From: Arthrobacter sp. SX1312 | Lineage (GTDB): Bacteria > Actinomycetota > Actinomycetes > Actinomycetales > Micrococcaceae | Reading direction: 5' to 3' | Length of the DNA stretch: 64,000 nucleotides | Assembly: GCF_002929295.1 (NCBI RefSeq) | Contig: NZ_PJIM01000001.1 | Span: 979,643-1,043,642 of the forward strand | In this document: positions 48,488 to 56,470 of the stretch, piece by piece | Layout of the letters: every line of letters starts with the position of its first letter | Position numbering within the stretch: position 1 is the first letter of the stretch | Made by a program: the position numbers and the translations under genes | The notes under the pieces: model-generated | What the model saw: the letters and a program-made list of their open reading frames with translations, nothing else | Databases searched by the model: none | What the model was told of the DNA's origin: nothing

Positions 48488-48937
48488 GGAACAGATCCAT
48501 GTCGACGTGATGACAGCCAGCTTCCACGAACATCGCCGCGGACTCGAGGAAGCCGTCGCGACTGCTCCTTCCGGAGTCCGGGGCCCGCTCTACGCCGTGG
48601 CGGATTGGTTCACCTCCCACCCCCGGTCGATGTGGCGAGGATGGCGTTGGCCGATTTCCCTGCCCTCCCTCCAGCCGCGGCGGACGAGCTCGCTGCGCTG
48701 GCGTACGACTCGCTGCGAGAACCGATCTCGGCCGCACTCGCGGCGGCGCGGGATGCGCAATCCGAGACGCTGTCGATCACGGACCTGAATCAGGCAGCGA
48801 TGGCCCTGGTAGCCCTCGTGCAAAGCGTCCACTCCGTGCCGGCCCGGTACCTGCAATCCCCCGAAGCGAAAACGGAGCTTGGCCGCGGTTTCGTGGATAT
48901 GCTTCTGGACGGCTGGATACGGAGGGAACAGAAGTGA
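48429..48937 (+). pseudogene. Truncated and frameshifted TetR-family regulator
   Basis: The first segment (to about 48640) reads TQFPGGKEQIHVDVMTASFHEHRRGLEEA and LYAVADWFTSHPRSM, the end of a TetR helix-turn-helix and its next helices. A frameshift near 48635 continues as MALADFPALPPAAADELAALAYDSL to IRREQK and a stop. The first DNA-binding helices are absent. Its stop overlaps the GTG of the next gene by 4 bases. Confidence 0.6.
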
Positions 48938-49716
48938 CTCCCGAAGAGCTGCCCCCGTCACCGAACCGGACTCCAGACCTCGACGACAACTTCTCGGACG
49001 GACTGTCCACGCGGTGGTGGGTCCCGCACTATCTGCCGCATTGGACGACGCCGGACCGATCCGAAGCCCGCTAACGCGTCACTCCGGAGGGCGTCGAGCT
49101 CAGGATCGAAGCCGACCAACGCGACTGGCGGCCCGAGTACGCGCCTCTGCGCGTCTCGAACCTCCAGACCGGCACCTATTCGGGCCCGGTCGGATCTCCG
49201 AACGGAACACACCGCCATCGCGATGACGAACTCCACGTTCGAACCCAGATCCCACAGCGACTGCTGTTCGCGCCCTCCAGCGGGCGCATCGACGTGACCG
49301 TCACGGCCAGCCGAGACGAGGGCTGCATGCTGGCGGCGTGGCTGGTCGGCACCGAGCATCTCTCTGCCGAGCATTCTGGAGAAATCTGCATATTCGAGAT
49401 CGACGCTGAAATGATCGGCGAGACCACCATTTCTCGTTCCGGTATCAAGGCGCACCACGACTCCCGATTGGTCACGGACCTCGCCGAGGTCGCCGTCCCC
49501 CTCGACGCCGCCGAGCCCCACACGTGAACCGTGATCCGGGACAACAACGAAACGATCGTCGGCTGTGAAGGCCGCGTTGTGCGGCGCCTGACCCAAGCGT
49601 CGACCTACCCGCTGCTCCTCATGATCGACCTCTTCGAGATCGGGCCCGCCTCAGGCCGCTACCCCAAGGCAGCAACCATCCACCACGTCCAGGCGTGGAA
49701 CTTCAGCCGCACGTAG
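48934..49716 (+). pseudogene. GH16-like glycoside hydrolase gene with two in-frame stops
   Basis: The GTG at 48934 opens a 261-codon frame interrupted by TAA (49072-49074) and TGA (49525-49527) without any frameshift. Translated through the stops it reads DLDDNFSDGLSTRWWVPHYLP, LRVSNLQTGTYSGPVGSPNG, SGEICIFEIDAE and the C-terminal YPKAATIHHVQAWNFSRT, a concanavalin-type GH16-like sandwich. The usual catalytic ExDxxE appears as EICIFE (Asp replaced by Cys). It probably is a pseudogene; readthrough is unlikely but testable. Confidence 0.65.
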
Positions 49717-49911
49717 CTGCCTTCAGCACCATGGCCCGGTCAGTCGATGCGATCCACGAGCCGCGCATGCACCTCCTCAACGGAACGTCCGTCCCCGCCA
49801 AGGAGGCACCTCATCCGCTGATGGGTTCTGCGACTTCTGCAAACTTGCCCTAAGCAATTGTGAGCGTCGCGCAACTTCCTCGGGCACAACGGATCCCTCG
49901 CTGGGTATGGC

Positions 49912-50748
49912 TTAGTGGTGTGCGGCGCTTCGGACCATCTCCGCGATGAGTACGGGCTGCTCGAGGCTAGGCAGGTGTGCCACGTCAGGGAGGACGCGTC
50001 CTGCCCCCTGTCCAATGCGGCGTGCGGTCTCCTTGTAGAACGGCACGTCGCAGGGCAGATCGAGGTCACCCCAGGTGCACAGCACCGGCACGGTCGCCTC
50101 GCCGAGTCGGGTCCAGGCATCGACACCGGCACTGCCGGCAGAATCGGGTGCAGCGGCCGCCAGGATCTTCCGGTTCATCGCCTCGAAGAGGGCACGGACA
50201 TCTCCTGCGACGCGGCCTTCCGCGGCTCCTGGGCCGTCCAACCACAGGTGAGCAAGCGCCCGAATCCTGTCGTCATCTGCCACGGTCGGGTCGTCTGCAC
50301 GTGCCATGAGCGGGGCGGAGGCGTCGTCCGGTTCCCAGTCGAACGGGGTGTCCTCGTCGGTCATTCCTGATACCGCAGCGCCGATCAGCACGACTTCGCT
50401 GACGCGATCAGGATGCAGCAGCGCCGTATCCAGCGCGACTGCCCCGCCCATCGAGTTGCCGACGAGAAGGGCCCGGTCCAGGGCGAGTTCGTCCATGACG
50501 TGAAGCAGGTCGTCCACGTGTGTGAATGACGATGAGTCCGCCGCTGCCGGGGTGTCTCCGTAGCCGCGTCTGTCATAGGCGATGAGATCGAGACCGTCGC
50601 CCTGCAGCGCGTCCGCCACCGTGGTCCAGGATCGCCGGTCGGCGACACCAGCGTGCAGGAGGACAACCGCAGGTCCCGGTGCTGACCACCGCGTCACAGC
50701 CAGCTGACTGCCATCCGAGGCCGTGACCATGAGTTGCTGAGCATCCAT
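49912..50748 (-). CDS. Alpha/beta hydrolase
   Basis: A 278-residue cytosolic hydrolase: VVLLHAGVADRRSW (oxyanion HG), IAYDRRGYGDTPA, nucleophile elbow GNSMGGAV (near residue 98), acid LCTWGDLDLPCD and the catalytic His in LPDVAHLPSLEQP. It resembles enol-lactone hydrolase/haloperoxidase-type enzymes; substrate unknown. TAGGTT lies 7 bases before the ATG. Confidence 0.85.
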   Translation of the reverse strand: MDAQQLMVTASDGSQLAVTRWSAPGPAVVLLHAGVADRRSWTTVADALQGDGLDLIAYDRRGYGDTPAAADSSSFTHVDDLLHVMDELALDRALLVGNSMGGAVALDTALLHPDRVSEVVLIGAAVSGMTDEDTPFDWEPDDASAPLMARADDPTVADDDRIRALAHLWLDGPGAAEGRVAGDVRALFEAMNRKILAAAAPDSAGSAGVDAWTRLGEATVPVLCTWGDLDLPCDVPFYKETARRIGQGAGRVLPDVAHLPSLEQPVLIAEMVRSAAHH

Positions 50749-50755
50749 GGACCTG

Positions 50756-50761
50756 AACCTA
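50756..50761 (-). promoter_or_regulatory. -10 box for leaderless hydrolase mRNA
   Basis: TAGGTT on the minus strand, 7 nt before the ATG at 50748. Confidence 0.45.
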
Positions 50762-51142
50762 CTTCAAACACAAGACCATCCACAGAGGTCTTCGTCCTGA
50801 CGGGGTGCCCACCAGCCGATCGGGAGCGCCACCACGATGCCGCGGATGATTCCGGTGTCATGGCGGCCCACCCCGATCGATCAGGGAGGGATGAAGAAGT
50901 AGCCGACAGCATTGATGAGACGAAGCGCGATGACGCTGACCGCGTATTCTTCGGCATGCGGACCACCGGGGTACGACGGAAAGGCACCGGCCGGTAACGG
51001 ATGCGTTTGCGCGCACCAATGCGTCGGCGTCGCCACATCCGATGAGAGCACCCAGGCCTACATCGGTGGTTCGCGACCATACAAGTCCGGGAGCATCGAA
51101 TCATCACCGTTCGCACCGTCGTTCTGCCCGGCGGGCTGGTCA
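50762..51142. other. Intergenic stretch without a recognised gene
   Basis: Frames on both strands give no convincing protein. A short hydrophobic minus-strand stretch (VSVIALRLINAVGYFFIPP) is followed by a stop and may be part of the decayed coding material to the right. Confidence 0.4.
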
Positions 51143-51394
51143 GCACCATGACCGGGACACCGTTGGAGTTGAACCGGGCGAGCATGTCGCCAAGCCCGTC
51201 CGTGCGAGCCTCGGTGACCGCAGCCACGTCCTCCGTCGGCTCGAGCGTCAGCAGGAGCATTCCGCCGTCCTGCCGTAACTGCTCCGCGGCGGACTCGATC
51301 AGGTCAGGATCTCTTCCTCGTCGAAGGAGAAGTCCGACAACGTGACGGCCGCTGCGGGCCGCTCACCGAGTTCCGCGGCGAAGCCGGCTCGGAC
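51143..51394 (-). pseudogene. Degenerate coding remnant
   Basis: On the minus strand, DVVRAGFAAELGERPAAAV and LSDFSFDEEEIL run into a stop. One frame over, IESAAEQLRQDGGMLLLTLE and DVAAVTEARTDGLGDMLARF continue, then the frame decays. Composition and helix pattern look like real protein broken by a frameshift near 51303. Family not recognised. It follows the 51404-52240 gene in the same direction. Confidence 0.4.
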
Positions 51395-51403
51395 GACATC
51401 GCG

Positions 51404-52240
51404 TCACGAACCGATCGGTGAGTTCGTCCCGTCCGCGCTGTCCATGGCGTAAACGACCTCGGAAGGATCGGGCCATTCCGTCAGGAGACTTTCGACGAAC
51501 TCGACGGTCTCCTGGTCGGACGCTTCTGCAGTCAGGTGATCCAACCGGCCGGCGGAAAGCTGCAGAAGGACCTGATGCGGCGCACCTTCCGGTCCGACGA
51601 ATTGAGCGCGCACCGGGAAGACCTGGTCATGGGGCACTGCGCGCGGCACGTCGGCTGGGACTTCGAAGTACACGGTCGAGGTGAATTCGTCGGCCCAGTG
51701 GACCTCGTGCGCGACGGCCAGCTGCGCGCGGAGCTCGCGAACTCCCGCTGTTTCGGTCGCATCGAGCATGCCTTCGATGAGGCCTCGAATGCGCGGGTCC
51801 AGCGACCTCACCTGCTCAGGTTCATCGTCCAGCATCGCCATGAACTGCTCCCTCCTGGCTGCAGCACGGTCACCGAGGAAACCAGCGAAGGTGAATGCTG
51901 CGGTGCCTGCTGCCATCCACCGGCGCGGGTGCCGCGTGCCGGCCCGCCGAAGTTTCTCCTCGAGACGGGCATCGATCACATCTCCGACATCGGCAAAGCG
52001 AAGGGCGGCGGCTGCTGCCGCAAGCCCCGCAAGTGCCCGCAACAGTGATCGCCTGCCACCGACCGTGACGCCGATGTACAGGCCGGTGACAGCAGCGGTC
52101 GCGACGTGGACAACGCGGCGCTGCTGGTCGTCCAGCTTGGATGGATCGATGAGGGTAAGACCCCCCATGATCGCCGTCGATGTGATGCCGAAAACCGGTG
52201 ACGCCGGATCGGCCAATAGGTGCTGCTTCGCATGAGTCAC
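51404..52240 (-). CDS. Hypothetical protein with membrane segments
   Basis: A 278-residue protein not recognised as a named family. Two hydrophobic segments near residues 14-30 and 50-85 (VVHVATAAVTGLYIGVTVGG, LLRALAGLAAAAAALRFA), a third near 120 (WMAAGTAAFTFAGFLGD), then a soluble acidic domain (GLIEGMLDATETAGVRELRA, DEFTSTVYFEVPADVP). The GTG at 52240 has GGAGG 7 bases upstream, which excludes the longer frame. Confidence 0.65.
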   Translation of the reverse strand: MTHAKQHLLADPASPVFGITSTAIMGGLTLIDPSKLDDQQRRVVHVATAAVTGLYIGVTVGGRRSLLRALAGLAAAAAALRFADVGDVIDARLEEKLRRAGTRHPRRWMAAGTAAFTFAGFLGDRAAARREQFMAMLDDEPEQVRSLDPRIRGLIEGMLDATETAGVRELRAQLAVAHEVHWADEFTSTVYFEVPADVPRAVPHDQVFPVRAQFVGPEGAPHQVLLQLSAGRLDHLTAEASDQETVEFVESLLTEWPDPSEVVYAMDSADGTNSPIGS

Positions 52241-52474
52241 GAGTGGTCCTCCATCGATGAGATGATCCTTGTCTACCACGGAAGAACGAGACCGCTGTGG
52301 TGTTGATCGGCCCACGCACGCCTAAGTGTTGGCAGAGCCATCGGGCCAAGCGGGGTTCTCGGTGCAGACGGTGGGGTGGAGCTTGTTGCAGCCTGCCTGC
52401 GCTGCGCGCTGTTCCACCCGGGCGCAGAGCGCTGCCGGGACCGGCGCCTCACAGGAGGCCTGCAACGGAACTGT

Positions 52475-52615
52475 TCAATGCATGAAGCCACTGCTGTCTC
52501 TGTCGCGGTCGTACTTCCCGCAGTGCCCGCAACGCCTGTAACGACTGCCGTCGTCGGTAGATTCGATGTGCCAGAGATGGCGCAGATTCGGTGTGCACAA
52601 CACGTTCTGAAGCAT
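52475..52615 (-). CDS. Small Cys-pair protein (46 residues)
   Basis: A short gene starting MLQNVLCTPNLRHLWHIEST with GAGAGGAAGGG just before its ATG at 52615. It contains RYRRCGHCGKYDRDRD, a CxxC pair that may form a zinc knuckle with the His residues of LRHLWH. Small proteins of this style occur in other Actinobacteria. Function unknown. The rest of the 52241-52777 gap shows no further supported gene. Confidence 0.6.
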   Translation of the reverse strand: MLQNVLCTPNLRHLWHIESTDDGSRYRRCGHCGKYDRDRDSSGFMH

Positions 52616-52777
52616 GACCCTTCCTCTCGAGAGCACAATCGGCACGTACGCTACCTGAGCAGACCTCATGGGGATGACGGGCAGGGCGTGACGGCCGACC
52701 AATGATCAGGCAGCCGGCCGTCAGAGCGACCTGCAAGCCACGGCTGGGCCCGGCCATGACGCCCGGTCTCGTAGGGG

Positions 52778-53032
52778 CTAGGGAGATACCACATCGTCGT
52801 CGAAGACGGCCCTGGGCCGTTGCGGCAGATCGTCGATCAACTCGTTCAGCGCAAGGGCTACGAGGTTACGGTCCCCCACCGGAAGCGGATAGACGCCGTT
52901 GAGATAGGCATCGAGCTCGAAGGCCCGGACGTTGCCCCCGATGCTGAAGTAGTGCAGCCAGAGCTCCTGCACGGTCAGTTCCGCGGCGTCGGCGGCGAAC
53001 CGTGCGCTGCGCTGTTGAGCCTGTGCGGTCAT
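52778..53032 (-). CDS. Conserved hypothetical protein (84 residues)
   Basis: A small acidic cytosolic protein: LTVQELWLHYFSIGGNVRAFELDAYLNG, then LPVGDRNLVALALNELIDD. It is entirely helical in appearance and of a kind seen in many Actinobacteria near signalling genes. AAGCAGGT lies before the ATG. Role unknown. Confidence 0.65.
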   Translation of the reverse strand: MTAQAQQRSARFAADAAELTVQELWLHYFSIGGNVRAFELDAYLNGVYPLPVGDRNLVALALNELIDDLPQRPRAVFDDDVVSP

Positions 53033-53256
53033 AGCGAGACCTGCTTACACGTGCGACCGGAAACGAAACGTGCCCGTGCTCCTTGAAACACCACTGAAGA
53101 ACCGGAATATCTTCAGATGGACACTCAGTACCTCAAGTTTAGGCCTGGGCGGGAGGCGCCGGGAAAATACCAAGAGCCCTGCCTCTACGAGCAGCTCCGG
53201 ATGATCAGCACTCACGCCAGACCACTCCTGAGAAGTAGGACCGGTGCGCCGACGGT

Positions 53257-53718
53257 TCAGCGCACCGCGTCCTTGACGAGGGCAATGATCGCCCTCTCGG
53301 CCTCGTCGGTCAGCTCGTTCACTGCGTAGGACGTGGGCCAGAGTCCGGAGTCATCGTCGAGGCGGGCCTCGGTCGAGAAGCCGAAGGTCGAGTACCGTTC
53401 GCTGTCGGTGTGCCCACTCCTGAAGAAACACACCACTTTCCCCTTGCGCGCGTAAGCGGGCTGACCGTACCAGAGCTTCGGTGACAGCTCGGGGGCATGG
53501 GTGGTGACGATGGCGTGGATGCGCTCCGCTGCGGCGCGGTCGGGCATCTCCATCCCAGCGATCTTCGACAACACCTCCAGTTCCTCGGCAGCTGCTTTAC
53601 CACCGCGTGTTCGGCTTGCTTCTTTCTTGAGTTCGGCGGCACGCTCTGTCATGGCAGTCCGCTCCTCCTCCGAGAAACCACCCGAGTTGGTGCTGCTCTT
53701 GCTGGTATCCGCACTCAT
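53257..53718 (-). CDS. DUF1801-type protein
   Basis: A 153-residue protein. A charged N-terminal half (FSEEERTAMTERAAELKKEA) is followed by a DUF1801-like domain: AAERIHAIVTTHAPELSPKLWYGQPAYARKGKVVCFFR and YSTFGFSTEARLDDDSG. Relatives include iron-chaperone-like proteins such as YdhG, but the role is unproven. The ATG at 53718 (MSADTSK) with GGAAG 8 bases upstream is preferred over the GTG at 53727. Confidence 0.75.
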   Translation of the reverse strand: MSADTSKSSTNSGGFSEEERTAMTERAAELKKEASRTRGGKAAAEELEVLSKIAGMEMPDRAAAERIHAIVTTHAPELSPKLWYGQPAYARKGKVVCFFRSGHTDSERYSTFGFSTEARLDDDSGLWPTSYAVNELTDEAERAIIALVKDAVR

Positions 53719-53874
53719 CAATGTCACTTCCTTCTCGTGGCTGTCTGTACTTCCGACGCCGGCGGGTTCACGTTGCGGGCTGCTGTCCGGCGCTTGGGAA
53801 CCCGAGCCCGTGCCTTTGCTTCATGGTTCGGTGCCCTGAGTAGGTCCGATCGGTTCCAGCAGCGGGGCTGGTGG

Positions 53875-55215
53875 TCAGCTGGCGCGGGCGCGGTCTTCGC
53901 GTTTGCGTCCGGCGCGCGCGGCGAGGAACAGCAGGGACCCGACGATGATGTAGGCGACGGCGCCGAGCCAGACGATCCCGGTCTGCTGCGTGAGGAGTGC
54001 GATGCTGGCGATGATCGCGAGTACCGGCACGACCCGCGGGGCTGTGAAGTGGGCGTGGTCGACCTTGTCATTCTTGAGGACGAGGACACTGACGTTGGCC
54101 GAGAGGAACACCAGGAGCAGTAACAGCACGGTCGTCTCGGCCAGTGTCGAGAGGTTTCCGGTGAGGGTCAGTGCGATGGTCAGCGCGGCGACGACGACGA
54201 TCGAGACCCATGGGGTGCGGCGTCCCGGCAGCACACGACCGAATGCGCGCGGGAGGAGTTCTGCTTCTGCCAGTCCGTAGCCGACGCGGCTGGCCATGAC
54301 CATGAACAGCAGCGCACCGTTCGCGATGGCGATCAGGGCGATCAGGCTGAACAGTCCGAGCGGAATCCCCACCCCGCTGGCGGCGACGACGTCGAGCAGC
54401 GGGCCGGTGGATTCGGCCAGGTCGGCCGGGGGCAGGACGATGACCGCGCCGAGGGCGATGAGGAGATAGACGACGGCCGCGGTGCCGATGGCGCCGAAGA
54501 GGGCGCGAGGATAAGCCCTGGAGGGGTTACGGACCTCCTCAGCCATGTTGGCGGCTGCCTCGAAGCCGAGGAAGGAGAAGAACGCGACGATCGATGCGGC
54601 GAACGCGCCCTGGAGCGGTGGTACGTCCGGCGCGAACTCGAGCAGCCGGGATGGTTCACCGTTACCGCTGGCGAGCACGATGGCGGCAACGACGATGACG
54701 AGCACGAGGCCGGTCACCTCAATGATCGACGCGATGAGGTTCGCGGTGAGGGACTCCCGGACGCCGCGAAGATTGATCAAGGTCAACAGGATGATGAACA
54801 CCACCGCTGCGGGAGCGGCCGGCACATCGATGAGCGCTGTCAGGTAGTCGCCGGCGAAGGCATTCGCGAGGGCAGCGGCCGTGGTGATGCCCGAGGCCAT
54901 CATGAGGAAGCCCACGAGGAAAGACAGATAGGGAATGCCGAAGGCCCGGTCGACGTAGCGTGCGGCTCCTCCCGCGTGCGGGTACTTTGTGATGAGTTCC
55001 GCGTATGTCCCGGCAGTGAGCAGTGCTACGACCAGTGCGATAAGCAGCGGTATCCAGATCGCACCCCCGATGTCAGCCGCCATGGTGCCCACAAGGGTGT
55101 AGATGCCGGCACCGAGGGTGTCTCCCACGATGAACGCGAACAGCAGCGGGGCTCCGATCGCCCGCTTCAATCCACTTGGTGCACTTGATGTAGTCGTGCC
55201 GGGGTCGTTGGTCAT
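53875..55215 (-). CDS. APC-family amino acid permease
   Basis: A 446-residue membrane transporter with twelve predicted helices. The family signature lies at the N-terminus (KRAIGAPLLFAFIVGDTLGAGIY, with the GAGIY substrate loop), then ELITKYPHAGGAARYVDRAFG and FFSFLGFEAAANMAEEVRNPSRAYPRAL. It imports or exchanges amino acids or amines. The ATG at 55215 is chosen; the longer frame has no ribosome site. Confidence 0.9.
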   Translation of the reverse strand: MTNDPGTTTSSAPSGLKRAIGAPLLFAFIVGDTLGAGIYTLVGTMAADIGGAIWIPLLIALVVALLTAGTYAELITKYPHAGGAARYVDRAFGIPYLSFLVGFLMMASGITTAAALANAFAGDYLTALIDVPAAPAAVVFIILLTLINLRGVRESLTANLIASIIEVTGLVLVIVVAAIVLASGNGEPSRLLEFAPDVPPLQGAFAASIVAFFSFLGFEAAANMAEEVRNPSRAYPRALFGAIGTAAVVYLLIALGAVIVLPPADLAESTGPLLDVVAASGVGIPLGLFSLIALIAIANGALLFMVMASRVGYGLAEAELLPRAFGRVLPGRRTPWVSIVVVAALTIALTLTGNLSTLAETTVLLLLLVFLSANVSVLVLKNDKVDHAHFTAPRVVPVLAIIASIALLTQQTGIVWLGAVAYIIVGSLLFLAARAGRKREDRARAS

Positions 55216-55608
55216 CGCACTATTGGAGTCCGATTTCCCGCCCAACGCAACCGACTCGATGAATGCAGGACACCGCGGACCTGCGATCCAGTTCGCTCGA
55301 CGCCGGTGCTGCACGGCTCAAGATCCTCTCGCGGACAACCTTCACCATGGCCGCAGCGCACCTGGACTCCCGGACGCATCCAATGCAGAACGGCCACGAC
55401 CTCAATGTCACAGGCCCCGACCTCGATAGATGTGTGGCGTCGGAATGTACTCGACCAAGTGGCGTTGCGACGTGCCCGACGCAACATGTCCAACCCCTTT
55501 ATGCGTCCTTTTCGCACGCGTCTCCGATCGGAACTCTGCAGTGCACCCTGTCGATCTCGGGGGCGCTCGGTCCAGGACCGAGGTCGTGCTCGCTGTGCCC
55601 CTGCGCAG
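55216..55608. other. 393-base intergenic stretch
   Basis: Between the permease start and the stop of the response-regulator gene. No supported gene. It contains an inverted repeat GTTGCG / CGCAAC (55464-55469 with 55480-55485), which could be a weak terminator for the regulator gene or an operator. Confidence 0.35.
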
Positions 55609-56313
55609 CTAGCTGGGCAAGGGCTCGACCGATGTGGAAATGTAGACGGCGGCCTGGGTCCGCCGCTGGAAGCCCAGTTTCGCCAGGATCGAGGACACAT
55701 GGTTCTTGATGGTCTTCTCGGCCAGGAACAGTTCGCCGGCGATTTCCCGGTTCGACATGCCCTTCCCGATCAGGGTCAGGATCTTCCTTTCCTGCGTCGT
55801 CAGACGGGCAAGGCGGGCATCTTCCTCCGGTATGTCGTGCAGCCCGGCAATGATGCGCTCCTTCATGCCGGGCTCGAACAGGGACTCACCCGCGGCGGCC
55901 CGGAGGACTTTCCCGACCAGATCGGAGCCGAGAATCTCCTTCAGGATGTACCCCGAGGCCCCGGCGAGTACCGCCCCGCGCACGGCCTGGCGATCGTCGT
56001 AACTGGTCAGAATGACGCAGGAGAGGGAAGGGTTGATGGAGCACACATTCCGGCATACCTCGATCCCCGTTCCATCCGGGAGCCTCACATCCAGGATCGA
56101 GACGTCCGGTGACAGGGCCGGGATCCGGCGCGTGGCTTCCTCGGCGGAACCGGTTTCCCCGACAATCACACACCCCTCGGTCTCCAACAGTTCTCGCAGC
56201 CCCCGCCGCACCAGTTCGTGGTCATCGAGGAGGAATACCGTGACGTCCTTCACCTGCTGAGCCTTATCGCCTGCATACGGGCCCCCTTTCACGCCATCCA
56301 ACTGGCTCTTCAT
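55609..56313 (-). CDS. NarL/LuxR-type response regulator (DosR/DevR-like)
   Basis: A 234-residue two-component regulator. The receiver domain starts VTVFLLDDHELVRRGL; the phosphorylated Asp is in DVSILDVRLPDGTG (near residue 75), with the Thr in LTSYDD and the Lys in SGYILKEI. The C-terminal GerE helix-turn-helix reads LTTQERKILTLIGKGMSNREIA and KTIKNHVSSILAKLGF. It looks most like DosR/DevR. No sensor kinase gene is adjacent. Confidence 0.9.
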   Translation of the reverse strand: MKSQLDGVKGGPYAGDKAQQVKDVTVFLLDDHELVRRGLRELLETEGCVIVGETGSAEEATRRIPALSPDVSILDVRLPDGTGIEVCRNVCSINPSLSCVILTSYDDRQAVRGAVLAGASGYILKEILGSDLVGKVLRAAAGESLFEPGMKERIIAGLHDIPEEDARLARLTTQERKILTLIGKGMSNREIAGELFLAEKTIKNHVSSILAKLGFQRRTQAAVYISTSVEPLPS

Positions 56314-56323
56314 GAATTCGTGA

Positions 56324-56338
56324 TGACACCAAATGTCA
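56324..56338. promoter_or_regulatory. Inverted repeat upstream of the response regulator
   Basis: TGACA-CCAAA-TGTCA, perfect 5-bp arms, 11 bases upstream of the regulator ATG. It is a candidate autoregulatory site. A second dyad CGTCC-CTGAAA-GGACG lies at 56376-56391. Confidence 0.35.
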
Positions 56339-56470
56339 GCTTCATCCCCTGCCAGCCGCGCCTGCTAGGGCCATACGTCCCTGAAAGGACGGGTGGATCC
56401 TAACGATCATCGCCGCCTTCGACGGCTTCTTCGTGGGACTGATGACGGCTCATTGGTCGCCGTGGGAAAC

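Noticed and set aside
49740-50132. Minus-strand frame overlapping the end of the hydrolase gene
   Set aside because: Arg/Pro/Ser-rich shadow of the hydrolase reading frame.
52273-52638. Minus-strand frame over the small Cys-pair gene
   Set aside because: Low-complexity Arg/Thr/Ser text; the other frame with a strong ribosome site and CxxC motif is the better gene.
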